46,068 nt of DNA, taken from Chloroflexota bacterium. GTDB lineage: Bacteria; Chloroflexota; Limnocylindria; P2-11E. A program made the translations under genes and the position numbers. The notes beneath the pieces were generated by a model. It saw only the letters and a program-made list of their open reading frames with translations. It was not told where the DNA came from and made no database searches. Below, piece after piece: positions 9,074 through 16,082 of the stretch (positions are counted from its first letter, which is position 1; each line of letters starts with the position of its first letter). Location: positions 1-46,068 of the forward strand of contig VBDU01000059.1 of NCBI GenBank assembly GCA_005883625.1. The letters are read 5' to 3'.

Positions 9074-9768
9074 GACGTCGCCTGGCGCTGCTGGGCCCAG
9101 GTCGTGAGCGCGTTGACGGCGAACACGATGAGGAGGAGCACGAACGCAAGCGCGAAGGCGGAGCCGAACTCGCCCTTGCTCGTATCGAGCGCGATCGCCG
9201 TGGTGAGGATCCGCGTGTCGCCTTTGATGTTGCAGCCGACCATGAGCGAGGCGCCGATCTCGCTTATCACCGCGCCAAGGCCGGCCATGGCGGCGGTCAG
9301 GAGCAGCAGCCGAGTCTCACGGACGAGGATCGCCAGGACCTGCCGCGAGCTCGCGCCGAGCGCGGCGAGCTGGATCGGAAGCATCGGATCGACGGACTGG
9401 ATGGCGACCGCCGTCAGGCCGATCACCGTGGGCGCCGCGAGGATGTATTGCGCCACAACCATCGCCTCGCGGGTGCAGTACCAGTCGAGCTGACCGAGCG
9501 GGCCGCTTCGCCAGACCAGGACCGCCACGAAGAGCCCGACGACGACCGGCGGCAAGCCCATCCCGGTGTTCACCAGCGACAGGAAGAGATCTCGGCCGGG
9601 AAAGCGCGCGCGGCCGAGCCAGGCCCCGAGCGGGACGCCGGTCAGGATGGCGAGCGCGGTCGCGACGCCGCTCACGACGAGCGTCGCCGCGGCGGCGTCG
9701 ACGAGATCGGGATCGAGCGTCACGACGCGACGGGCCGCCTCCAGCAGGCCGTTCGCGATGAGCTCCAC
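9070..9768 (-). CDS. tupB: Tungstate ABC transporter permease
   Basis: Inner-membrane channel subunit for tungstate uptake. It has 232 residues with about five to six hydrophobic helices. The permease-type loop SEIGASLMVGCNIKGDTR followed by ILTTAIALDTSKGEFG is characteristic of TupB rather than ModB. The usual GGNIKG has a cysteine (VGCNIKG). GTG start at 9768 shares a base with the tupA stop, and the 3' end overlaps tupC. MGLPPVVVGLFV is the typical N-terminal permease motif. Confidence 0.92.
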   Translation of the reverse strand: MELIANGLLEAARRVVTLDPDLVDAAAATLVVSGVATALAILTGVPLGAWLGRARFPGRDLFLSLVNTGMGLPPVVVGLFVAVLVWRSGPLGQLDWYCTREAMVVAQYILAAPTVIGLTAVAIQSVDPMLPIQLAALGASSRQVLAILVRETRLLLLTAAMAGLGAVISEIGASLMVGCNIKGDTRILTTAIALDTSKGEFGSAFALAFVLLLIVFAVNALTTWAQQRQATS

Positions 9769-10619
9769 TAGCGCGCCTCGCCTTCGTCCTTTCCCGCGTC
9801 AGGCACGAAAAGCTGCTGCCCGTACGTGGCGACGCCGAACGCGCCGATGAGCTGTTGGGTCTGGGGTGAGACGAGGTAGTCGGCGAACGCGTTCGCGCCG
9901 GCGCTGTTGACTCTCGGGAACTTCGCGGGGTTCACCGTGATCACGTGATAGACGTTGATGAGCGGCGGGTCGCGCTCGACGAGGATGCCCAGCTGCGTCT
10001 GCGAGCGGCGCGCGAGGAAGGTGCCGCGGTCGGAGAGCGTGTACGCGCGCTTTTCGGAGGCGATCGTGAGGGTCTGGCCCATCCCCGTCGCGGCTTCGAC
10101 GTACCACGTCCCGGCCGGCTGGACCCCCGCTCGTCGCCACAACGCCTTTTCGAAGAAGTCGGTGCCGGAGTTGTCGCCGCGTGAGATGAACGGTGCACGC
10201 ACGCGGGCGATCTCCCGGAGCGCGTCGAGCGCGTTGCGGCCCTTCACGCGCGCCGGATCGTCGGGCGGACCGACCAGCACAAAGTCGTTGTGCATGACGA
10301 AGATGCGGCGCTCGCCGTTCCCCTCCGCCATGAACTGCAGCTCTTGCTCCGGAGCGTGCACGAAGACGACGTCCGCGTCGCCGCGAGCGCCGATAGCGAG
10401 CGCCGCGCCCGTGCCGACGGCGCTCGCGCGGATGCGAAAGGGCGTTCGCTTCTGGAAGTCCACGACGAGGACGTCGAGAAGCCCCGAGTCCTGGAAGCTG
10501 GTCGTCGTCGCGAGAAGGACGTCCGTACGCGCGACCGCGCTCGTGGACGGTGCGGACGCCGGCGCGGCCGCGCACGCCGCGAGGATGATGCCGAGGAGCG
10601 CTGCGGCCGCCGACCTCAC
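9768..10619 (-). CDS. tupA: Tungstate-binding lipoprotein
   Basis: Extracytoplasmic oxyanion-binding protein. From the GTG at 10619 it begins with a lipoprotein signal ending LLGIILAAC, so Cys16 should be lipidated. The mature protein has the TupA landmarks LLATTTSFQDSGLLDVL, the first ligand strand; then ISRGDNSGTDFFEK, TGMGQTL and AYTLSDRGTFLA. These favour the tungstate-specific TupA group over ModA. A longer in-frame start exists upstream, but it would add an Arg-rich stretch before the signal, and the GTG overlaps the regulator stop as GTGA, the rule in this operon. 283 residues. Confidence 0.92.
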   Translation of the reverse strand: MRSAAAALLGIILAACAAAPASAPSTSAVARTDVLLATTTSFQDSGLLDVLVVDFQKRTPFRIRASAVGTGAALAIGARGDADVVFVHAPEQELQFMAEGNGERRIFVMHNDFVLVGPPDDPARVKGRNALDALREIARVRAPFISRGDNSGTDFFEKALWRRAGVQPAGTWYVEAATGMGQTLTIASEKRAYTLSDRGTFLARRSQTQLGILVERDPPLINVYHVITVNPAKFPRVNSAGANAFADYLVSPQTQQLIGAFGVATYGQQLFVPDAGKDEGEAR

Positions 10620-10972
10620 GACGACGCCCGACCGCGCCTGGCGACCTCGACGACGACGTTCGTCGCCTTCACCACGCACGCCGCGCGGTCGCCGACCTTG
10701 AGGCCGAGCTCCGTCGCGGCCTCCGCGGTCATGAGCGAGACCAGGCGATGCGGTCCCGCGAGGACCTCGACGACCGCCGCGACGCGATCGCGCTCGACGC
10801 GCGTCACGATGCCTTCGAAGCGATTGCGGGCCGACGTCGCGGGGCTTGGCGTCGCGGAGCGTTCGCGCCTGCGCGCGGCCTGGAGCCGCGTGATCTCGGC
10901 GAGGGGGACGAGCCGCTGGCGACCACGCGTTCGCGTCGTCCGCAGACGACCTTCGGCGGCCCAGCGACGCAC
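10616..10972 (-). CDS. Helix-turn-helix regulator with TOBE (molbindin) domain
   Basis: Probable oxyanion-sensing one-component regulator of the tungstate operon. The C-terminal half (FEGIVTRVERDRVAAVVEV...LVSLMTAEAATELGLKVGDRAACVVKATNVVVEV) is a single TOBE/Mop-like domain that in relatives binds molybdate or tungstate. The N-terminal half is a MerR/excisionase-type HTH. The first conventional start codon is the GTG at 10972. However, the reading frame upstream continues the HTH perfectly (RVGEAAELLGVSVETV, up to about 11020) and reaches a TAG at 11054-11056 without any ATG, GTG or TTG. Starting at 10972 would delete the first HTH helix, so the true start is probably a rare codon near 11020 or has been lost. 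First gene of the operon; GTGA overlap with tupA. Confidence 0.85.
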   Translation of the reverse strand: MRRWAAEGRLRTTRTRGRQRLVPLAEITRLQAARRRERSATPSPATSARNRFEGIVTRVERDRVAAVVEVLAGPHRLVSLMTAEAATELGLKVGDRAACVVKATNVVVEVARRGRASS

Positions 10973-11109
10973 CGTCTCGACGGATACGCCGAGCAGCTCG
11001 GCCGCCTCACCAACGCGGATAGACCTAGATGTCGATGTCCCGATACCTACATACTAGCCGCATTTCCCTTCTGGATAGATTGATTCGCATCGACGAGATC
11101 CACGCGCAA

Positions 11110-11132
11110 CGGCCCCCTGGTAACGGGGGCCG
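11110..11132. terminator. Strong GC hairpin, possible terminator without U-tract
   Basis: CGGCCCCC and GGGGGCCG form a perfect 8-bp stem around a 7-base loop. It lies 30 bases past the end of the receiver gene on the minus strand and upstream of the tungstate operon. There is no T-run on either strand, so it may stall or stabilise transcripts, or work with Rho, rather than act as a classical terminator. Confidence 0.4.
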
Positions 11133-11161
11133 CCGCTGTGGTGGGGATGATGGGGGCGAGT

Positions 11162-11551
11162 TCAGGCAGCCGCGGATCGGTTGGGAGCGGCTTGTCGGAT
11201 CGATCGCACGAGGTACTCGTAGGGGGCATCCTTCGGCACGCATCCGACCCGCGCCCCGGAGCGACGTGCGAGAGCGCACATCTCGGTGTCGAGCGTGTAC
11301 ATCACGAGTCCGACCCGGGGCAGGAGGCGACCGACCGTGAGCGCGATCGCGACGCCGTCAGGACCCGGGATGTTCCCGTCGACGACGAGGACGTCCGGCT
11401 GCAGCTGGCGGCACATCTCGATGCAGCGACGGCCATCCTTGACCACCCCGATGCATTCCAGGTCGGTCTCCGCGTCGATCAGATAGCGGAGGTTCTCGCG
11501 GACGGAGGGATGATCGTCCGCGACCACGACGCGGATGTGCTCCTGAGTCAT
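11162..11551 (-). CDS. Stand-alone response-regulator receiver domain
   Basis: A 129-residue phosphorylatable receiver of the NarL/FixJ type with no output domain. Acidic pair D12-D13, phosphoacceptor D58 (VLVVDGNIPGPDG), T86 (VMYTLD) and K107 (CVPKDAP) are all present, so phosphorylation should work. The protein ends right after alpha-5, with no LuxR HTH. The ATG at 11551 is preceded by a good ribosome site (GGTGAGG, 6 bases away); a longer in-frame start is less likely. No histidine kinase is nearby. The upstream gene on the same strand, 144 bases away, is the PadR/GGDEF-like protein. Confidence 0.87.
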   Translation of the reverse strand: MTQEHIRVVVADDHPSVRENLRYLIDAETDLECIGVVKDGRRCIEMCRQLQPDVLVVDGNIPGPDGVAIALTVGRLLPRVGLVMYTLDTEMCALARRSGARVGCVPKDAPYEYLVRSIRQAAPNRSAAA

Positions 11552-11695
11552 CGCGACCTCACCGCGGCTTTTGTAAACGGGCCGGGCTCCGAGGTGAAGC
11601 CCTACTTTAGGAGAGCAACAGCCGGTCAACAAGAACGTACGCCAGGCGCACGAGACCGGCTCGGTAACCGGACACTCCCCTGCGGGATGAGCCCT

Positions 11696-12532
11696 TCAGG
11701 CCGCGGTGAGCTCCGGCGCGTCGCGCTCGAGGGCGTCCTGTGCGCCGCGAAGGAGGACGGCACTGGTCGCGATCTCCTCGCTCCACGTCGCAGACCCGAC
11801 GTGCACGGCCCAACGCGCTTGACCGAACGCGCGCACCGTTGCGGTCATCGTCCGCAGCAGCTCGTCGAGACGCGTACGCAGCAGCAGCGCGACCCGCTCG
11901 CCGCGCGCACGGTCGGCGCCGACCGGCACGACGATCGCGACGCCCGAGTCGCCGTAGCGGTATGCGCTCACATCACCGCCGAGAAGGGTCGCGCTGCCGC
12001 CGAGCGTCGCGCGGATCGCGCGGTGCACCATCGCGCGGCGCGTCGCCTCGGCGACGCCGTCGACCGAGAGCTGGCCGAGCGCGACCGCACAGCCGGGTCC
12101 GCCGTCGCGGGCGGCGGCGATGCGTTCGCGCACGTGTGCGACGAGCACGCGATCGAGGTAGGCCTCCGCGACGGGTACGGCGCGGTACGCCGGGGCGGCC
12201 ACCTCTGCGATGACCGGTGCGGCGCGCGGCGACGAGTCGCCGAGCAGTCGCAGGAGCGTCGGCACGACCGCGGACCAGCGCTCGCGCTCGGCCACGCGCT
12301 CCGCGGCGCCGAGCGGGGTGAGCGCGACGTTCGCCGATTGCGCCGGCGTGACGTAGCCGCCTTCGAGAAGCGACTGCAAGGCGCGGCCGAAGGCGCCCGA
12401 CGCGAACGGCAGGCGCTCGGCCGCGATCGCGGCGAGCAGCGCCGCCGGCCGGGCCGGGCCCACAGCCAGCGCGTCGAGTAGGTAGAGCCGGAAGAATGCG
12501 GTCGCGAGGCCGGTCGCGGCGGGTCGGACCAT
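11696..12532 (-). CDS. PadR-like winged helix fused to degenerate GGDEF-like domain
   Basis: A 278-residue protein I cannot match to a named family. Residues about 12-95 look like a PadR-type winged helix: FFRLYLLDALAVGPARPAALL, GAFGRALQSLLEGGYV, then VALTPLGAAERV. Residues about 148-275 follow the diguanylate-cyclase order: a VALGQLSVDG strand, an RAIRATL helix, YRYGDSGVAIVVP at the active-site hairpin, LLLRTRLDELL, then HVGSATWSEEI...LLRGAQDALERD. The catalytic GGDEF is replaced by GDSGV, so cyclase activity is unlikely; it may bind a ligand and control DNA binding. The ATG at 12532 is divergent from the TMEM175-like gene. The domain call is by eye, hence the moderate confidence in function. 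Confidence 0.65.
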   Translation of the reverse strand: MVRPAATGLATAFFRLYLLDALAVGPARPAALLAAIAAERLPFASGAFGRALQSLLEGGYVTPAQSANVALTPLGAAERVAERERWSAVVPTLLRLLGDSSPRAAPVIAEVAAPAYRAVPVAEAYLDRVLVAHVRERIAAARDGGPGCAVALGQLSVDGVAEATRRAMVHRAIRATLGGSATLLGGDVSAYRYGDSGVAIVVPVGADRARGERVALLLRTRLDELLRTMTATVRAFGQARWAVHVGSATWSEEIATSAVLLRGAQDALERDAPELTAA

Positions 12533-12601
12533 CGTCTCCCTCCGACGGTTCTCGCGATCAAGAACGGCGCGGGCTTGCGGCGTGTCGATCAGACTGGCGC
12601 C

Positions 12602-13192
12602 GTGCGGTCATCACGTCTCGAGGCCTTCAGCGACGGTGTGTTCGCGATCGCCGCGACCCTTCTCGTCCTGGAGCTGCGGGTGCCCCGGGACGTACGTGAT
12701 CTCGGCGGCGCCTTGCTGGGGTCCTGGCCCGCGTATGCGGCGTATGTCGTGAGCTTCGCCACGATCGGGATCATCTGGGTGAATCACCACGTCTTGCTCG
12801 ATCACCTGAGGCGCGTCGACCGGCCGCTCCTCTATCTGAACCTCTTGCTGCTCCTGTCGGTCGCCATCGTCCCCTTCCCGACGTCGCTCATGGACGAGTA
12901 CGTCCTCACGGAGCACGGGACCATCGCCGCGGTCGTGTACGGGCTGGTCGGGCTGCTCATCGCCATCGCCTTCTCTTCGATCTTTCTCTACGCGACGCGC
13001 GCCGACGGCCTCTGCGCCGACGCCGCGACCGCGCGTCGCATCCGGGAAGAGGGCCGCCTGTTTCCGATCGGCCTCGCCGCGTACGTGGCAGGGATCGCGC
13101 TCGCCTTCGTCTCGCCGATCGCGAGCCTCGCGGTCTACGGCCTCATCGTCGTCTTCTACGCCTTCCCGCAGCTCCCGGCGGCTTCGCGTTAG
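12602..13192 (+). CDS. TMEM175-like potassium channel (DUF1211)
   Basis: Integral membrane protein of about 196 residues with six predicted helices. It starts with the signature RLEAFSDGVFAIAATLLVLEL, whose FSDG-type first helix lines the pore in bacterial TMEM175 channels. GIIWVNHHVLLDHLRRVD follows as the conserved second block. The GTG at 12602 gives an N-terminus (VRSSRLEAFSDG) of family length; an in-frame TTG at 12575 is possible. It is divergent from the PadR/GGDEF-like gene, with about 70 bases between, and converges on the ORF behind rho. Potassium conduction is inferred from the family. Confidence 0.87.
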   Translation: MRSSRLEAFSDGVFAIAATLLVLELRVPRDVRDLGGALLGSWPAYAAYVVSFATIGIIWVNHHVLLDHLRRVDRPLLYLNLLLLLSVAIVPFPTSLMDEYVLTEHGTIAAVVYGLVGLLIAIAFSSIFLYATRADGLCADAATARRIREEGRLFPIGLAAYVAGIALAFVSPIASLAVYGLIVVFYAFPQLPAASR

Positions 13193-13200
13193 GGGCCGTC

Positions 13201-13350
13201 TCAGCCGACCTTCGGGAGACGGTCGAGCGCGTGCCCGAAATAGCCGAACACGATGAAGCCGAGGAACGCGAGGCAGACGAGGAGCGCGAAGAGCCAGAGC
13301 AGGAACGCGCTGTTACGGACCTGGGTGCTGTCGTCGCGGACGCGCTTCGC
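13201..13350 (-). CDS. Small single-span membrane ORF directly behind rho, no canonical start
   Basis: Directly after the rho TAG stop (13351-13353), in the same frame, 49 sense codons run to a TGA. They begin AKRVRDDSTQVRNS, then a strong transmembrane segment (AFLLWLFALLVCLAFLGFIV) and a short tail FGYFGHALDRLPKVG. All but a few codons end in G or C, like real genes here, and the positive-inside pattern is sensible. No ATG, GTG or TTG occurs before the membrane segment. Possible explanations are a start codon lost by mutation or assembly error (an ATG before the first Ala would fit), initiation at an unusual codon after the GGAGGAG in the end of rho, or read-through of the rho stop. Confidence 0.5.
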   Translation of the reverse strand, partial: AKRVRDDSTQVRNSAFLLWLFALLVCLAFLGFIVFGYFGHALDRLPKVG

Positions 13351-14775
13351 CTACTTCTCCTCCATCGACTTCGCGATGGCGCTCAGGAACTCCTTGTTCG
13401 TCTTCGTCTTCGCGAGCCGCTGGAGCAGGAGCTCGGTGCCTTCGATCTGACCGACGGCCGAGAGCATCTTCCGTAGCAGGATGACCTGCCGCATGACGTC
13501 GGGCTCGAGGAGCATCTCCTCGCGGCGCGTGCCCGAGGCGGGGATGTTGATCGCGGGGAAGGTGCGGCGCTCCTGGAGCTTCCGGTCGAGGATCATCTCG
13601 GAGTTGCCGGTCCCCTTGAACTCTTCGTAGATGACGTCGTCCATGCGGGAGCCGGTGTCGACGAGGCAGGTGGCGAAGATCGAGAGCGAGCCGCCGCCTT
13701 CGATGTTCCGCGCGGCGCCGAAGAAGCGCTTCGGCGGGTAGAGCGCGACCGGGTCCATACCGCCCGAGAGCGTGCGGCCCGACGGGGGGACGGCGAGGTT
13801 ATACGCGCGCGCCAGGCGCGTGATCGAGTCGAGGAGGATCACGACGTCGCGGCCCGTCTCGGTGAGGCGCTTCGCGCGCTCGAGGGCGAGCTCCGCGACG
13901 CGCGTGTGATTCTCGGTGGGCTCGTCGAAGGTCGACGAGAACACCTCGCCCTTGATCGAGCGGCGGATGTCGGTGACTTCCTCGGGCCGCTCGCCGACGA
14001 GCACGACCATGATGTGGACCTCGGGATGGTTGCCCGAGATGCCGTTCGCGATGTCCTTGAGGAGCTGCGTCTTTCCGGCTTTCGGCGGCGAGACGATGAG
14101 CGCGCGCTGGCCGTAGCCGAGCGGGTTCACGAGATTGATGAGCCGCTGGGAGAGGTTCGCGCCGTCGATCTCGAGGTCGAACATCTCGTCGGGGAAGACC
14201 GGGACGAGGTTCTCGAAGACCGGCCGGCGTTTCGCGAGCTCGGGGTCGATGCCGTTGACGGCTTCGACGCGGAGCAGGCTGAAGTACTTCTCGCTGTCCT
14301 TGGGGGGCCGCGTCTGACCGGTGACGAAGTCGCCGGTCCGCAGGCCGAGCCGGCGGACCTGGCTCGAGCCGACATAGACGTCTTCGGGCGAGGGAAGCAG
14401 GGTGCGCCGGCGGAGGAAGCCGAACCCGTCCTCGACGATCTCGAGGATCCCCTGCGCGAAGATGTTCCCCTGCGCCTCGGTCTGCGCCTGCAGGATCTGG
14501 AGGATCGCGTCCTGCTTGTTCGCGCTGATCGAGCCGTCGAGGCCGAGGTCCTTCGCGATCTCGGCGAGCTCCTTGGGCTTGCGCTCGTTGAGCTCGGTGA
14601 TCGTGAAGTATTTGCGGCCCGGCGCGCTCGGCGCGTCGCGGCGTGCCGTCGTGGGGCCGTTGCCGCCGTTGCCGTTCGTCGGCGCGGCCTCCGGGGTCGG
14701 TTGGGGTGGCTGCTGTGCGGGGGCGGGTGGGGTCTGCGGTGGTGTGGCCTGTTGCGGGGTCTCTGGGTTGTCCAA
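13351..14775 (-). CDS. rho: Transcription termination factor Rho
   Basis: Hexameric RNA-dependent ATPase that ends transcription. 474 residues. Residues 1-52 are a Pro/Gln/Asn/Gly-rich disordered tail absent from E. coli Rho. Then come the Rho_N domain (TITELNERKPKELAEIAKDL) and the RNA-binding cold-shock domain (GILEIVEDGFGFLRR...PSPEDVYVGSSQVRR). The ATPase has Walker A PPKAGKTQLL, VGERPEEVTD, Walker B DVVILLDSITRLARA, Q-loop ALYPPKRFFGAARN and the C-terminal GTRREE. It starts at TTG 14775 with AAGGAG 11 bases upstream. A hairpin-rich leader of roughly 100 bases precedes it. Its in-frame follower is the small membrane ORF. Confidence 0.97.
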   Translation of the reverse strand: MDNPETPQQATPPQTPPAPAQQPPQPTPEAAPTNGNGGNGPTTARRDAPSAPGRKYFTITELNERKPKELAEIAKDLGLDGSISANKQDAILQILQAQTEAQGNIFAQGILEIVEDGFGFLRRRTLLPSPEDVYVGSSQVRRLGLRTGDFVTGQTRPPKDSEKYFSLLRVEAVNGIDPELAKRRPVFENLVPVFPDEMFDLEIDGANLSQRLINLVNPLGYGQRALIVSPPKAGKTQLLKDIANGISGNHPEVHIMVVLVGERPEEVTDIRRSIKGEVFSSTFDEPTENHTRVAELALERAKRLTETGRDVVILLDSITRLARAYNLAVPPSGRTLSGGMDPVALYPPKRFFGAARNIEGGGSLSIFATCLVDTGSRMDDVIYEEFKGTGNSEMILDRKLQERRTFPAINIPASGTRREEMLLEPDVMRQVILLRKMLSAVGQIEGTELLLQRLAKTKTNKEFLSAIAKSMEEK

Positions 14776-14817
14776 GCGGTGTGTTGCTCCTTAGCTGCCA
14801 AACGCCCGAGGGTCGCT

Positions 14818-14853
14818 GGCGTGGGTCCGGGGGCGCAGGTGTGCGCTCACGCC
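14818..14853. promoter_or_regulatory. Nested hairpin in the rho leader
   Basis: Outer arms GGCGTG (14818-14823) and CACGCC (14848-14853) enclose an inner hairpin GCGCA-GGTG-TGCGC (14833-14846). It lies 43-78 bases before the rho start codon, where rho leaders in other bacteria are used for self-control. A regulatory role is inferred only. Confidence 0.3.
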
Positions 14854-14886
14854 CGGCGCGATCAAAAGGGGAATGTGTGCGAGGGC

Positions 14887-14894
14887 AGTATACC
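14887..14894. promoter_or_regulatory. Candidate shared -10 element (TATACT minus / TATACC plus)
   Basis: On the minus strand TATACT fits a -10 for rho and would give a leader of about 100 bases. On the plus strand TATACC ends only six bases before the M20 ATG at 14901, which would make a leaderless message. The central GTATAC is palindromic. No convincing -35 was seen on either strand. Confidence 0.3.
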
Positions 14895-14900
14895 TCCCCG

Positions 14901-16082
14901 ATGCCCCGCCTTACCAGCCCACAGACGAGCGATCTTGTCGCCCTTTCCCGCGCCATCCACGCCGATCCGGAGCTGGCGTATCAAGAGCGTCGCGCCGTCG
15001 ACCGCATCGCCGCGCTTCTCGAGCGCGGCGGCCACGACGTCGAGCGGGGCGTCGGCGGGCTCGAGACGGCATTCCGCGCGCATGTCGGGCCCGCTCGGTC
15101 GCGCGGGGACGGGGAGCCTCCGGCCGTCACGCTGCTTGCCGAGTACGACGCGCTGCCCGAGATCGGTCACGGCTGCGGTCACAACCTGATCGCGATCAGC
15201 AACGTCGGCGCCTTCCTCGTCGCCGCGGCCGAGGGTTCACGGCTCGAGGTCGGCGTCGAGCTCATCGGCACGCCGGCCGAAGAGAGCGGCGGCGGGAAGA
15301 TCGATCTCCTCCGCGCCGGGGTGTTCGATCGCGCGATCGCGGCGCTCTCGTCGCATCCGGCGTCGCAGGGCGACTGGGGCGTGAGCGGTACCGGCCTCGG
15401 CGTCGTCGGCAGGCGGGTCACATTCGGCGGCGTCGCGTCGCACGCCGGCTCCGCACCGGACAAGGGGCGCAACGCGCTCAACGCGGTGATCCGGTTCTTC
15501 GTCGGCATCGACGGCTGGCGGCAGCAGCTCGACGGCGACGCCCGTGTGCACGGCGTCATCACCGACGGAGGCAAGGCGATGAACGTCGTGCCGGCGCGCG
15601 CCGAGGCGATCTTCGGTCTGCGCGCCAAGACGAAGGAGACGCTCGACGCCATGGTGGAGCGCTTCTCCGAGATCGCGCGTGGGGCGGCGCTCCTCACGGG
15701 CACGACGGTCGAGATCACGGAGTATCTGCCGTACTACGCGCCGGTGAGCGCGAACGCCAGGCTCGGCGACGTGATCGCGAAGGAGCTCGGCCGCCTCGGC
15801 GTGACCCCCGCGCGCGGCGTGCTCGTCACGGCGTCGACCGACCTCGGGAACGTGTCGCAGAAGGTGCCGACCGACTGGGTGCGCTTCCCGGTGACGACCA
15901 CGCCGATCGCCGGCCACTCCGACGCGATGCGTGAAGCCTGCGTCACCGACCTCGCGCACCGCAACGCGCTCATCACCGCGGAGGCGCTCGGCGCGGCCGC
16001 GGTCCGGGTCGCGACGGATCGCGCATTGCGCGCCTTGCTGCAAAGCGGGGGCCCGCGGGGGCAGAGCCCCCGCGACCCGTGA
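14901..16082 (+). CDS. M20-family amidohydrolase/dipeptidase (AbgB/PM20D2-like), copy 1
   Basis: Zinc-dependent cytosolic amidohydrolase, 393 residues. Metal-binding elements: VTLLAEYDALPEIGHGCGHNLIA (H90 and H94 region), GTPAEESGGGK with the catalytic Glu pair, the dimerisation-domain His in GVASHAGSAPDKGRNALNA, and the last His in PIAGHSDAM. The GHGCGHN form is that of the AbgB/PM20D2 branch (p-aminobenzoyl-glutamate or beta-alanyl-lysine type dipeptides) rather than MHACGHD hippurate hydrolases. Start ATG 14901. The last dozen residues (GGPRGQSPRDP) come from palindromic repeat copy C. Its stop overlaps the GTG of a second, closely similar gene. Confidence 0.92.
   Translation: MPRLTSPQTSDLVALSRAIHADPELAYQERRAVDRIAALLERGGHDVERGVGGLETAFRAHVGPARSRGDGEPPAVTLLAEYDALPEIGHGCGHNLIAISNVGAFLVAAAEGSRLEVGVELIGTPAEESGGGKIDLLRAGVFDRAIAALSSHPASQGDWGVSGTGLGVVGRRVTFGGVASHAGSAPDKGRNALNAVIRFFVGIDGWRQQLDGDARVHGVITDGGKAMNVVPARAEAIFGLRAKTKETLDAMVERFSEIARGAALLTGTTVEITEYLPYYAPVSANARLGDVIAKELGRLGVTPARGVLVTASTDLGNVSQKVPTDWVRFPVTTTPIAGHSDAMREACVTDLAHRNALITAEALGAAAVRVATDRALRALLQSGGPRGQSPRDP
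16047..16078. repeat. GC-rich palindromic repeat, copy C
   Basis: The most perfect copy: CGCGGGGGC (16054-16062), loop AGA, GCCCCCGCG (16066-16074), a 9-bp stem preceded by GGGGGCC and followed by ACC. It sits exactly at the junction of the two tandem M20 genes, is translated as the tail of the first, and ends next to the GTG start of the second. Confidence 0.65.
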
